Below, piece after piece: positions 22,526 through 33,311 of a stretch of DNA of 64,000 nt. The notes under the pieces were generated by a model. The model ran no database searches. It had not been told where the DNA came from and saw only the letters and a list, made by a program, of their open reading frames with translations. The stretch's first letter is position 1; the number at the start of each line of letters is the position of its first letter. The DNA is from Pseudomonas sp. (GTDB lineage: Bacteria; Pseudomonadota; Gammaproteobacteria; Pseudomonadales; Pseudomonadaceae). Both the position numbers and the translations under genes were made by a program. The stretch spans positions 287,197 through 351,196 of the forward strand of contig NZ_PEKX01000020.1 of assembly GCF_002796985.1 (NCBI RefSeq), read 5' to 3'.

Positions 22526-22539
22526 GGTTCAGGCGCTCG

Positions 22540-24537
<1,998 letters not shown>

Positions 24538-24700
24538 CGCTGAATCTCCTGCGGGGGCTGCTTCGAAAGATCGAAGGGAATGAAAAAAGGCCGGTATTTT
24601 CGCCCAGCCACCCCCTGCGGGGCAATGACAGATCGGCAGATGCCTGATGCAAGGCACGCCCATGAGCTATCCAACGGGTCAAAAACCACTCATCCGTCAA

Positions 24701-24718
24701 TATCAAAACTTTTTGATA
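24701..24718. promoter_or_regulatory. 18-bp palindrome, candidate operator for the SahR-like regulator
   Basis: TATCAAAACTTTTTGATA: two perfect 8-bp half-sites separated by CT, 44 bp upstream of the ArsR-type regulator start and about 163 bp upstream of tktA. AT-rich palindromes of this size are typical ArsR-family operators, and the site lies where autoregulation of sahR-metK would be expected. Binding is inferred. Confidence 0.55.
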
Positions 24719-24762
24719 CAGCTATTGCCCACCCCGGGAGCCACGACTAGACTGCGCGACCT

Positions 24763-25764
24763 ATGAGTCTGCGCCTGCCCGAAATCCGCCACGACGATTG
24801 CGACCAGTTGGCTGCCCTGTGCAAGGCCGGCGGCGATCCGCTGCGGCTGAACGTCCTGCGGGTGCTGGCCAACGATTCGTTCGGCGTGCTGGAGCTGGCG
24901 CATATCTTCGGCGTCCGCCAGTCGGGCATGAGCCACCACCTGAAGGTGCTGGCCCAGGCCGGGCTGGTCGCGACCCGCCGCGAAGGCAATGCGATCTTCT
25001 ATCGCCGCGCGCTGCCCCAGGGCGAAAGCCTGGGTGGCACGCTGCACGGGGCACTGCTCGAAGAAGTGGACGAACTGGCACTGGCCGACGACGTCAGCGC
25101 CCGCATCGATGGCGTGCACGCCCAGCGTGCCACCGTCAGTCGCGACTACTTCGCCCGCAGCGCGGAGAAGTTCCAGGCGACCCAGGACCTGATCGCAGGA
25201 CTGCCGCAATACCGCGAAAGCGTGCTGGCGCTGCTCGATGCACTGAGCTTCGCCCCCGGCGCCACGGCGCTGGAAGTCGGCCCCGGTGACGGCGGATTCC
25301 TCCCCGAACTGGCCCGGCGCTTCGGTCAGGTCACCGCGCTGGACAACAGCCAGACCATGCTCGAGATGGCGCGGCAACGTTGCGCCAGCGAAGGTTTGAA
25401 CAACGTCCGGCTGCGGCTGGGCGACGCCCTGCAGGATGTCGACGACGCGGCGGACTGCGTGGTGCTGAACATGGTGCTGCACCACTTCGCCGCACCCGCG
25501 GAGGCCGTGAAGCAGCTGGCGCACCTGGTGAAGCCCGGTGGCAGCCTGCTGGTGACCGAACTCTGCAGCCACGACCAGAGCTGGGCACGCGAGGCCTGTG
25601 GTGATCTCTGGCTGGGGTTCGAACAGGAAGACCTGGCCCTCTGGGCCGACGCCGCCGGGCTCGCGTCCGGCGAAAGTGTGTACATCGGTTTACGTAATGG
25701 CTTTCAGATCCAGGTACGGCACTTCGCCAAGCCGGATTCGCGAAGCGTCCTCACCCACCGGTAA
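24763..25764 (+). CDS. ArsR-family regulator fused to a methyltransferase-fold domain (SahR-like)
   Basis: 333 residues. The N-terminal ArsR winged helix has its recognition helix near residues 45-62 (FGVRQSGMSHHLKVL). It is joined to a class I methyltransferase fold with motif I EVGPGDGG at 171-178 and a following acidic residue in TALDNS. This architecture, next to metK, matches SahR, the SAH-sensing repressor of methionine-cycle genes in Proteobacteria. The methyltransferase domain probably serves as an SAH/SAM sensor rather than an enzyme. No good Shine-Dalgarno is seen. It ends 18 bp before metK, so the two are probably co-transcribed. Confidence 0.85.
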   Translation: MSLRLPEIRHDDCDQLAALCKAGGDPLRLNVLRVLANDSFGVLELAHIFGVRQSGMSHHLKVLAQAGLVATRREGNAIFYRRALPQGESLGGTLHGALLEEVDELALADDVSARIDGVHAQRATVSRDYFARSAEKFQATQDLIAGLPQYRESVLALLDALSFAPGATALEVGPGDGGFLPELARRFGQVTALDNSQTMLEMARQRCASEGLNNVRLRLGDALQDVDDAADCVVLNMVLHHFAAPAEAVKQLAHLVKPGGSLLVTELCSHDQSWAREACGDLWLGFEQEDLALWADAAGLASGESVYIGLRNGFQIQVRHFAKPDSRSVLTHR

Positions 25765-25782
25765 TTGAATGGGAACCGTTAG

Positions 25783-26973
25783 ATGAGCGAATACTCAGTT
25801 TTCACCTCCGAATCCGTCTCCGAAGGCCATCCGGACAAGATCGCGGACCAGATTTCCGATGCGGTGCTCGACGCCATCATCGCCAAGGACAAATACGCCC
25901 GCGTGGCCTGCGAAACCCTGGTGAAGACCGGTGTCGCAATCATCGCCGGTGAAGTCACCACTTCCGCCTGGGTCGACCTCGAAGACCTGGTGCGCAAGGT
26001 CATTATCGACATCGGCTACAACAGCTCCGACGTCGGCTTCGACGGCGCCACCTGCGGCGTACTGAACATCATCGGCAAGCAGTCGGTGGACATCAACCAG
26101 GGCGTCGACCGCGCCAAGCCGGAAGACCAGGGCGCCGGCGACCAGGGCCTGATGTTCGGCTACGCCAGCAACGAAACCGACGTGCTGATGCCCGCGCCGA
26201 TCTGCTTCTCCCACCGTCTGGTGGAGCGTCAGGCCGAGGCCCGCAAATCCGGCCTGCTGCCGTGGCTGCGCCCGGACGCCAAGTCCCAGGTCACCTGCCG
26301 CTACGAAGGCGGCAAGGTCGTCGGCATCGACGCCATCGTCCTGTCCACCCAGCACAACCCGGAAGTCAGCAACAAGGACCTGCGCGAAGGCGTGATGGAG
26401 CTGATCATCAAGCAGGTGCTGCCGGCCGAGCTGCTGCACAAGGACACCCAGTTCCACATCAACCCGACCGGCAACTTCGTGATCGGCGGCCCGGTGGGCG
26501 ACTGCGGCCTGACCGGCCGCAAGATCATCGTCGACTCCTACGGCGGCATGGCCCGTCACGGCGGCGGCGCGTTCTCCGGCAAGGACCCGTCCAAGGTCGA
26601 CCGTTCCGCTGCCTACGCCGGCCGCTACGTGGCCAAGAACATCGTCGCCGCCGGCCTGGCCGAGCGTTGCGAGATCCAGGTGTCCTACGCCATCGGCGTG
26701 GCCCAGCCGACCTCCATCTCGATCAACACCTTCGGCACCGGCAAGATCAGCGATGAAAAGATCGTCCAGCTGGTCCGCGAGCACTTCGACCTGCGTCCGT
26801 ACGCAATCACCAAGATGCTCGACCTGCTGCACCCGATGTACCAGCCGACCGCAGCCTACGGCCACTTCGGTCGCAGCCCGTTCGAAATGACCTACGGTGA
26901 CGATACCTTCACCGCCTTCACCTGGGAGCGCACCGACAAGGCTGCCGCCCTGCGTGACGCAGCCGGTCTGTAA
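25783..26973 (+). CDS. metK: S-adenosylmethionine synthetase
   Basis: 396 residues. Makes SAM from methionine and ATP. SEGHPDK methionine/ATP loop at the N-terminus, the GAGDQGLMFGYA hexapeptide region, and the P-loop-like GGGAFSGKDPSKVDRSAAY. Length and motifs are standard. Only 18 bp separate it from the upstream SahR-like regulator, whose predicted operator would then control metK. Confidence 0.99.
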   Translation: MSEYSVFTSESVSEGHPDKIADQISDAVLDAIIAKDKYARVACETLVKTGVAIIAGEVTTSAWVDLEDLVRKVIIDIGYNSSDVGFDGATCGVLNIIGKQSVDINQGVDRAKPEDQGAGDQGLMFGYASNETDVLMPAPICFSHRLVERQAEARKSGLLPWLRPDAKSQVTCRYEGGKVVGIDAIVLSTQHNPEVSNKDLREGVMELIIKQVLPAELLHKDTQFHINPTGNFVIGGPVGDCGLTGRKIIVDSYGGMARHGGGAFSGKDPSKVDRSAAYAGRYVAKNIVAAGLAERCEIQVSYAIGVAQPTSISINTFGTGKISDEKIVQLVREHFDLRPYAITKMLDLLHPMYQPTAAYGHFGRSPFEMTYGDDTFTAFTWERTDKAAALRDAAGL

Positions 26974-26987
26974 GACCCGGCTGCAGG

Positions 26988-27020
26988 AAAAGCCCCGCCT
27001 TGGCGGGGCTTTTTCGTTTC
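26988..27020 (+). terminator. Rho-independent terminator of metK
   Basis: AAGCCCCGC (26990-26998) pairs with GCGGGGCTT (27003-27011) around CTTG, followed by TTTCGTTTC. Confidence 0.9.
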
Positions 27021-27031
27021 TGGGGCGCCCC

Positions 27032-27100
27032 TTCGCGAGCAAGCTCGCTCCTACAAACAGCGTCACTGACGTCTACCTGTAGGAGCGCGCTTGCTCGCCA
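27032..27100. repeat. REP pair (REPIN), inverted
   Basis: One REP core TTCGCGAGCAAGCTCGCTCC (27032-27051) extended by TACA is followed 22 bp later by an inverted imperfect copy beginning TGTAGGAGCGCGCTTGCTCG (27078-27097). This is the classical Pseudomonas REP doublet able to form a large cruciform. Three related clusters occur in this window. Confidence 0.88.
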
Positions 27101-27253
27101 AACAGCCCAAGCGATAAGGAAACTACCTCGCGATGCCAGGCTTTTGCGTTTCCGCCGTCCGACAAAACGTACCGAAGAATCCACGAGCTTCCGGGCCCAG
27201 GCCGCCACCGAGGACTTCTAGCCTTGGGGTTCTCCGCCGCACGGATGCCCGCC

Positions 27254-28921
27254 ATGCCCCGCCTGACTCTCGCCTTGTTGCTTTGCCTGCCGGCCCTGGC
27301 GCACGGCTGCCCTGACTGGACGCCCGAACAAGCCGCCGAAGAGACTGGCGCGCTGCGGACGCAACTGGGCCGCTGGGACGACGCCTATCACCGTGACGGG
27401 CAGTCTCCCGTCGCCGATGAACTCTACGACCAGGCTCGCGAACGCCTACAGCAGTGGCAGGCGTGCTTCCCGCAAACCCTTGCCGCCCCCGAGGCGCCGC
27501 TGGCCAGCAGCGCCGGGGAAGTCCGCCATCCCTTCGTCCACACCGGGCTGGACAAGCTTCCCGATGCCTCGGCCGTGCGTACCTGGCTGGCGAACCGCAG
27601 TGATCTCTGGGTGCAGCCCAAAGTCGACGGCGTAGCGGTCACGCTGATCTACCGCAACGGCCGGCTCACCCAGGCGATCAGCCGTGGCGACGGCACCAGT
27701 GGCCAGGACTGGACTGCCAATGCGCAGCGGATTGCAGCAATCCCCAAGGAGTTGCCCGGCGCGGGCGGTGACCTGGTACTGCAAGGCGAGCTGTACTGGC
27801 GTCTGCCGCAGCATGTACAGGCGCTGAACGGCGGTGCGGGCGCACGCGGCAAGGTCGCCGGGCTGATGGCGCGCAAGGAGCTCAGCGACGAGGGCGCGCA
27901 GATCGGCCTGTTCGTCTGGGAGCTGCCGGACGGCCCGCTGGAGATGCCCGAGCGCCTGGCACGCCTGCGCCAGCTGGGTTTCGACGACAGCGCCGAGCTG
28001 ACCGAGGCGGTGGCAGGGCCGAGTGAAATCGAAGCCTGGCGCGAACGCTGGTATCGCCAGCCGCTGCCGTTTGCCAGCGACGGCATCGTCATCCGCCAGG
28101 GCCGCCGACCACCGGGCAAGGCCTGGAGCGCACAGGCACCGGGCTGGGCAGTGGCCTGGAAGTACCCGCATCAACAGGTATTGGCCGAGGTGCGGCGCGT
28201 GGAGTTCAAGGTCGGCCGCAGCGGGCGGGTGACGCCGGTGTTGCATCTGGCACCCGTGGAACTGGACGGGCGAACCATCCAGCGCGTCGGCGCCGGCTCG
28301 CTCAAGCGCTGGCGCAGCCTCGATATCCGGCCCGGTGATCAGGTCGCCATTGCCCTTGCCGGGCTGACCATCCCGCGCCTGGACGGCGTGGTCTGGCGCT
28401 CGCCGATTCGCCCCGAAATGGCGGTACCCACGGACGAGCAGTTCAACGCCCTCTCCTGCTGGCAGCCTACCGAGGGCTGCGAGGAACAGTTTCTCGCCCG
28501 CCTCGATTGGCTGGGCGGCAAGCGTGGCCTGGGGCTTTCCGGCGTCGGCCCGGGCACCTGGCGGCGCCTGCACGAAACCGGCCTGCTGGCGGGGCTGCTC
28601 GACTGGATGATGCTGCCCCCGGAGCAACTGAGCCAGGTACCCGGCCTGGGCGAGCGCAGCGCCGCCAGTCTCTACCAGCAGTTCCAGGTCGCTCGCCAAC
28701 GTCCGTTCACTGTCTGGCTACGCGCGCTCGGCGCGCCCTCTCCCAACGCTCATCCAGCGGGAGAAGACTGGGCCTCCCTGGCCGCCCGCAGCGCATCGCA
28801 ATGGCAGGAGCAACCGGGCGTCGGCAAGGTCCGCGCAAAGCAATTGGAAGCCTTCTTCAAGGCGCCGGAAGTCGTGCAGCTGCGCGAGCGGTTGCACGAC
28901 CTCGGCATCGCCGGCTTCTGA
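27254..28921 (+). CDS. ligB: NAD-dependent DNA ligase LigB
   Basis: 555 residues from ATG 27254; an ATG 3 codons earlier is equally possible. Similar along its length to E. coli LigB. It has the adenylation lysine in QPKVDGVAVTLIYRNG (Lys near 122), motif SRGDG and an OB fold (VEFKVGRSGRVTPVLHL). Helix-hairpin-helix-like repeats follow (LGLSGVG, LSQVPGLG, QPGVGKVRAKQLE). It lacks the zinc finger and BRCT domain of LigA. The N-terminus MPRLTLALLLCLPALAHGC looks like a signal peptide, which is odd for a ligase but shared with E. coli LigB. It is not the essential replicative ligase. Confidence 0.93.
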   Translation: MPRLTLALLLCLPALAHGCPDWTPEQAAEETGALRTQLGRWDDAYHRDGQSPVADELYDQARERLQQWQACFPQTLAAPEAPLASSAGEVRHPFVHTGLDKLPDASAVRTWLANRSDLWVQPKVDGVAVTLIYRNGRLTQAISRGDGTSGQDWTANAQRIAAIPKELPGAGGDLVLQGELYWRLPQHVQALNGGAGARGKVAGLMARKELSDEGAQIGLFVWELPDGPLEMPERLARLRQLGFDDSAELTEAVAGPSEIEAWRERWYRQPLPFASDGIVIRQGRRPPGKAWSAQAPGWAVAWKYPHQQVLAEVRRVEFKVGRSGRVTPVLHLAPVELDGRTIQRVGAGSLKRWRSLDIRPGDQVAIALAGLTIPRLDGVVWRSPIRPEMAVPTDEQFNALSCWQPTEGCEEQFLARLDWLGGKRGLGLSGVGPGTWRRLHETGLLAGLLDWMMLPPEQLSQVPGLGERSAASLYQQFQVARQRPFTVWLRALGAPSPNAHPAGEDWASLAARSASQWQEQPGVGKVRAKQLEAFFKAPEVVQLRERLHDLGIAGF

Positions 28922-28926
28922 GCGCC

Positions 28927-30231
28927 TCAGCGCATCTGGAACGCTTCCTGGTGGAAGCGGTTGTCCGGCATGCCCTGGCGGCGCAGATCGCGCCGCAGCA
29001 GCTCGGCCAGCGCCTGCGGGCCGCAGAACCAGACACTCGGCCAACGCCCCTGCGCACCGGGTTGCAGACCCAGGTCAGACGCCTGCAGATAGCCTTCGCT
29101 CTCGCTGTAATGCACGCGCAGATCGATGCGCGGCAGCTTCGCGCACAGCTCGCGCAGACGCCCGGCGTAGATGGCGTCCGAAGGTGAGCGCACGCAGTAC
29201 AGCAGCGTCACTTCCGGGCTGTCTTCCGGCCGCCCCTGCAATGATTCGAGCCACGCCAGGAAAGGGGTGATACCGATACCGCCGGCGATCCAGACCTGCC
29301 GTTCGCCCTTGTCACGGCGGAAGTCAAAGCGGCCGTAGGGCCCTTCCACCTTCACCGGATCACCGACCTTCAGGCTGTCCTGAAGGCGTTGGGTGTAATC
29401 CCCCAGCGCCTTGATGCTGAAGCGCACCTCGCCGTCGCCACGGTCGCCACTGGAAAGGGTGAAGGGATGCTGGCCTTCCAGGCGATCGCAGGTCAGGAAG
29501 GCGAACTGCCCGGCACGGTGCTGCCAACGACCCTGCAGCTTGCAGGTGACTTCCAGCATGCGCTCGCCGGGGCGCTCGACTGCCACCACGACGCCTTGAT
29601 GAGTACGCCGGCGACCGATCTGCCCAGCCAACGACCAGAGCGCGCACAGGCTGCCTACGGCCGCGCAGAGCGCCACCAGCCAGCCGATCGGCTGCGTCCA
29701 GTAACCGGCCGGCGCCAGCACCACGCCGTGGAAGGCGAGCACCAGGTAGACCACCGCGAGGGTTTTATGGACGTAGCGCCACAGGTGGTAGGGGAAGCGT
29801 TGCCACAGGGTGATGACCAGCATCGCCCCCAGCAGCCAGGCCGACCACTCGCCCAGGTCCTTGGCCGAACCGCGGAACACGTCGAGGAAGGTTTCCACCC
29901 GCGGGCCCTTGGCTGGCTTGGTGATGAACTCGGCGAGCAGCGGCCCGCCCAGCTCCATCAAGTAGTGCAGCAGGCCCAGCACGATGGCCAGGATGCCCGC
30001 CCACTTGTGCGCGCGGTACATGCGGTCGAGGCCGTCCAGCGGCTTCTCCAGCCACACCGGGCGCACCGCCAGCAGCATGATCAGTGACATCAGCGCGAAG
30101 GATGCGACGCCGGTGAAGAGGATGGCCTGTTTGCGCAGAACCCAGATATCCAGGGTTGCCGGCGGATCGACGAACAGCGCCAGGCCAAAGGTGGCCGCCA
30201 CGGCCAGCAGTACGATCCAGATGAGTTTCAT
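28927..30231 (-). CDS. Ferric-reductase-like transmembrane flavoprotein (NADPH oxidase-like)
   Basis: 434 residues from ATG 30231, preceded by GGAGGACTC. The N-terminal half has about six membrane helices of the ferric-reductase-like domain with His residues suited to haem ligation (HKWAGILAIVLGLLHYLM; HKTLAVVYLVLAFHGVVL). The C-terminal half is an FNR-type module: FAD-binding HPFTLSSG, NAD-binding GGIGITPFLAWLE and terminal VWFCGPQALAE. It probably transfers electrons from NAD(P)H across the inner membrane. Substrate (ferric chelate or oxygen) is not predictable. Confidence 0.88.
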   Translation of the reverse strand: MKLIWIVLLAVAATFGLALFVDPPATLDIWVLRKQAILFTGVASFALMSLIMLLAVRPVWLEKPLDGLDRMYRAHKWAGILAIVLGLLHYLMELGGPLLAEFITKPAKGPRVETFLDVFRGSAKDLGEWSAWLLGAMLVITLWQRFPYHLWRYVHKTLAVVYLVLAFHGVVLAPAGYWTQPIGWLVALCAAVGSLCALWSLAGQIGRRRTHQGVVVAVERPGERMLEVTCKLQGRWQHRAGQFAFLTCDRLEGQHPFTLSSGDRGDGEVRFSIKALGDYTQRLQDSLKVGDPVKVEGPYGRFDFRRDKGERQVWIAGGIGITPFLAWLESLQGRPEDSPEVTLLYCVRSPSDAIYAGRLRELCAKLPRIDLRVHYSESEGYLQASDLGLQPGAQGRWPSVWFCGPQALAELLRRDLRRQGMPDNRFHQEAFQMR

Positions 30232-30404
30232 GAGTCCTCCTTGGGGCGCCAAAAGCAGCGGCCCAGACGGGAAGCTGAAGGAACCTTCTGAATCATCCCT
30301 TAATTTCGAAAGGTCTTTAGGTAGGCATCGGCAATGCCATGACTCATGTCAAACGTATCGTCCTTCGTTATCCTCGGCATACTCCTACAGACCAGTGAAA
30401 TGCC

Positions 30405-31151
30405 ATGCGCCTGCGAGTGCTGTCCGACCTCCACCACGAACACTTTCCCAATGGCCGCCGCGAACTGCCGCAGGCCGCGGCGGACATCGTCGTGCTGGCC
30501 GGAGACATTCACGAGCACCTGCAAGGTCTGCACTGGGCGCGCGAGGCATTCCCCGACAGCGAGATCATCTACGTCGCCGGCAACCACGAGTTCTACCATT
30601 CCGACCTGCCCGAGCTGACCCAGGCCATGCGCAACCTCGCCCAGGCGCTGGATATCCACTTCCTCGAGAAGGACGCGGTGGTCCTCGGCGGCGTTCGCTT
30701 CCTCGGCACCACGCTGTGGACGGACTTTCAACTTTACGGCGAGCGCGCCTCGGTACTGGCCTGCGAGCAGGCGCAGTTGCTGATGCCCGAATTCAGCACC
30801 GTGGACTACTTCACCCAGCCCTTCACACCGGAAATGAGCCGCGAACTGTGCGGCGCCAGCTGCGAATGGCTGGAGGGTGAACTGGCCCAGCCCTTTGCCG
30901 GCCCCACGGTGGTGGTGACGCACCATGCACCCAGCGCCCGCTCGATCCCCTCGCCCTATGTCGGCGACGCCCTGTCGCCGGCCTTCGCTTCGAACCTCGA
31001 AGACCTGGCCGAGCGCTGCGACCTGTGGATTCACGGGCATGTGCACGAGTGCCTGGACTACCGCCTCGGCAAGGCGCGGATCGTCGCCAACCCCGGCGCC
31101 TATCCTGGCGAAGACAGCGGTTTCGATCCCTGCCGGGTGATCGACCTCTAA
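30405..31151 (+). CDS. Calcineurin-like metallophosphoesterase
   Basis: 248 residues with all five metallophosphoesterase blocks in order: SDLHHEH (7-13), GDIHEH (about 33), GNHEFY (about 64), VVTHHAPS (about 170) and HGHVHE (about 212). Cytoplasmic, no signal. The first block has His at the position usually GDxH/SDLH, as in the family. Substrate unknown. Its 3' end overlaps the convergent esterase gene by 4 bp. Confidence 0.9.
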   Translation: MRLRVLSDLHHEHFPNGRRELPQAAADIVVLAGDIHEHLQGLHWAREAFPDSEIIYVAGNHEFYHSDLPELTQAMRNLAQALDIHFLEKDAVVLGGVRFLGTTLWTDFQLYGERASVLACEQAQLLMPEFSTVDYFTQPFTPEMSRELCGASCEWLEGELAQPFAGPTVVVTHHAPSARSIPSPYVGDALSPAFASNLEDLAERCDLWIHGHVHECLDYRLGKARIVANPGAYPGEDSGFDPCRVIDL

Positions 31152-32131
31152 CGCACCAGTTCGTTAGGCGACAGGTCGCTGAAGAAACGCCAGATTTCAG
31201 CCGGTGCGTCCAGCTGCGGATCGCCCCGACCGAGCATCCGCGGCGGCCGGTAGAGCGACTGCGACAGCAGGTGCCCACCGCCGAAGACCGTCACCAGCTC
31301 CACTGGCGGCCCGCCATTCGCGGCCCAACGCTGCCGCTGCGTCCACACCGGGCCCGGCTGGGTCAGCCTGTCCACGCTCGGCTCGCCACCCTGGCCATTG
31401 CGCTGCGCCAGCGCGAGGGCGGAATCCTCGGCAGAGAGCACGTTACCGCGATCCCCGAAACCGAACAGCGTGACCCGGCCTCCGGCATAAGGATTGATCG
31501 GGTCACGCGTACCGTTCATCAACAGCGCGGCCTTGGGCTGTCCGGCGGAACGACAGGCATCGTTGTCGGCACTGGGCAGGCTGGCCGCCACGGCGGCGAT
31601 ACCAGCGACCTTGTCCGGCGCTTCGGCAGCCATGCGCAGGGCCATCTGCCCACCATTGGAGTAACCGGTGACGAACACCTGTGCGGGGTTGACGCCGCGT
31701 TCGCGTTGCAGGCGTTCGATCATGCCCGAGAGGAAGCCGACGTCATCGATGTTCAACCGACGTGCGCTATAGGACGCAGCCCGCCGGCAGTCATTCCAGT
31801 GGCCTTCGAAACCGTCAGGGTAGAGCACCAGAAAGCCGTCGCGGTCGGCCAGGGCATCGAAGCGGTAACCGCTATCGCTGCGCATGTGCTCGCCGTTGCT
31901 CTGCGAGCTGTGCAGCACCACCAGCAGCGCCGGGCGCTCAGCCACTTTCTGCGGTACGTAAAGCACATAACTGCGCCGTCGTTCTCCCTGGCGCACCGAG
32001 GCATCCTCGCTGCTGCCCGTCAGCACCGGTTGCCGCTTCAGCTCACCGGGCACGTACCACCAGCCGCCCACCAGCAGTGCCAACACCAGCAGTGCGATGA
32101 GTGTCTGCACGATCCGTATCGCTAGTCGCAT
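31148..32131 (-). CDS. PHB-depolymerase/LpqC-type serine esterase
   Basis: 327 residues. N-terminal membrane helix (about 7-27, signal anchor or signal peptide) and an alpha/beta-hydrolase fold with nucleophile elbow GYSNGG near 165. An Asp region (NGTRDPINPYAGG) and a C-terminal His in GGGHLL complete the probable triad. This resembles the extracytoplasmic poly(3-hydroxybutyrate) depolymerase/feruloyl esterase family (esterase_PHB). A GGAGGTG Shine-Dalgarno sits 6 bp before the ATG. Exact substrate unknown. Confidence 0.83.
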   Translation of the reverse strand: MRLAIRIVQTLIALLVLALLVGGWWYVPGELKRQPVLTGSSEDASVRQGERRRSYVLYVPQKVAERPALLVVLHSSQSNGEHMRSDSGYRFDALADRDGFLVLYPDGFEGHWNDCRRAASYSARRLNIDDVGFLSGMIERLQRERGVNPAQVFVTGYSNGGQMALRMAAEAPDKVAGIAAVAASLPSADNDACRSAGQPKAALLMNGTRDPINPYAGGRVTLFGFGDRGNVLSAEDSALALAQRNGQGGEPSVDRLTQPGPVWTQRQRWAANGGPPVELVTVFGGGHLLSQSLYRPPRMLGRGDPQLDAPAEIWRFFSDLSPNELVR

Positions 32132-32281
32132 CCATCACCTCCTTGCCCGTCCGGCGGGCCTTGCGAGCCCTGGCCTGTTCCTGGGGCCATTGTTCTGGGG
32201 CAGCCCCCCATGCTCCCGCCCATGGCAAACTCTAGCCGTTGACTCCAACGTCATAGTGTTTGGTAACCAAGGACTCCGAAA

Positions 32282-32680
32282 ATGTTCCGAAGCTCTGCTC
32301 TGATGGCCGCCGTTCTCGCCCTCGGCTGCGTCAGCCCGCTGCTCGCCGCCGAGGCTGCCCAGCAACCGCTGACCGGCTGCGCCGCCAAGCGCGCGGCACT
32401 CGAAACCCAGCTTGAACAGGCCAAGGCCCAGGGCAACGGCAGCCGTGTTGCCGGCCTGCAGACCGCACTGGAGAAGGTGAAGACCTACTGCACCGATGCC
32501 AGCCTCTCGCAGGAGCGCAAGCAGAACGTGCTGGAGGCCGAGAAGGAAGTCGCACAGCGCGAGAAGGACCTGCGCAAGGCGATGAACAAGGGCGATTCCG
32601 AGAAGATCGAGAAGCGCAAGGACAAGCTGGCCGAGGCCCGCGCCGAGCTGGAGCAGGCCAAGCGCGAGCTGGAGGAGTAA
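32282..32680 (+). CDS. DUF1090-family periplasmic protein (YqjC-like)
   Basis: 132 residues. Cleavable signal peptide ending LLAAEA, then two conserved Cys (TGCAAKRAALE, KTYCTDASL) and a long charged coiled coil of Glu, Lys and Ala to the C-terminus (AEKEVAQREKDLRKAMNKGD). This Cys/coiled-coil layout is the DUF1090 signature; function unknown. The 150-bp region upstream probably holds its promoter. Confidence 0.85.
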   Translation: MFRSSALMAAVLALGCVSPLLAAEAAQQPLTGCAAKRAALETQLEQAKAQGNGSRVAGLQTALEKVKTYCTDASLSQERKQNVLEAEKEVAQREKDLRKAMNKGDSEKIEKRKDKLAEARAELEQAKRELEE

Positions 32681-32706
32681 AGCCGTGCTTCGCGGGGCAC
32701 TGCTGT

Positions 32707-32818
32707 CTGTAGAAGCGAGCTTGCTCGCGAAGCGTTTCGCGTCGAGCTTCTACAGGACAGCAGAGGCAGCCGGGACGCTCAGGCGGGTAGCTTGATCGCG
32801 AGCAAGCTCGCTCCTACG
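32707..32818. repeat. REP cluster
   Basis: CTGTAGAAGCGAGCTTGCTC (32707-32726) and its variant TCGCGAGCAAGCTCGCTCC at 32796-32814 lie in inverted orientation. The first copy also forms its own hairpin: CTGTAGAAGC (32707-32716) with GCTTCTACAG (32746-32755). Confidence 0.85.
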
Positions 32819-32843
32819 AAAAGCAGCGGCGCAGGAGGCCGTG

Positions 32844-33311
32844 TCAGAGCGCGCGGAATTTCTTGTGGCAGGCTTCGCAGGCGTCTTCCACCGCGGCAAA
32901 GTCCTTGCGCACGCCTTCAGACGTCGGCGCGACGTTGCGGGTGTTCTCGCCCAGGGCGCGGACGGCCTGCTCGAAGGTCTTGGCGTCGGCCTGGAATTCC
33001 AGCTGGCGCTGCCAGATTTCCGCCTTGGCGCGGGTGTCGTCGCTGTCCACCTGATCAGCCGGCGGCTGGGTGGTCGGGAAATACTGCCAGGGCTTGTCAG
33101 CCAGCTCGCCCAGCTTGGTCGAGTTCGCGCGGAACTTCTCGCCATCGAAGGGGATGCGCCCGCGCAGCATGCCACCCATGTCCTCGCTGGTCTTGAGCAT
33201 CTCCTTGAACACCGCCTGGCGCTTGTACTCCGGCGAGTTGGGGTCCTGGCGATGGCAGCCGGCGAGCGCCGTGCCGGCAAGCAACAGTACGAGCAGGGTC
33301 TTCAACTTCAT
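32844..33311 (-). CDS. Cytochrome c' family haem protein, predicted lipoprotein
   Basis: 155 residues from ATG 33311. Haem-binding CEACHKKF at the extreme C-terminus, the expected place for a cytochrome c' four-helix bundle, with an FKEMLKTSEDMGGMLRG helix near the N-terminus. Unusually, the signal peptide ends in a lipobox (ALAGC, Cys near 18), so it is probably membrane-anchored rather than freely periplasmic. Possible roles are nitric-oxide binding or electron transfer. The longer upstream ORF is rejected. Confidence 0.87.
   Translation of the reverse strand: MKLKTLLVLLLAGTALAGCHRQDPNSPEYKRQAVFKEMLKTSEDMGGMLRGRIPFDGEKFRANSTKLGELADKPWQYFPTTQPPADQVDSDDTRAKAEIWQRQLEFQADAKTFEQAVRALGENTRNVAPTSEGVRKDFAAVEDACEACHKKFRAL

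Noticed and set aside
27032..27100. Insertion-sequence ends
   Set aside because: No transposase ORF lies between or beside the repeats; they match REP cores.
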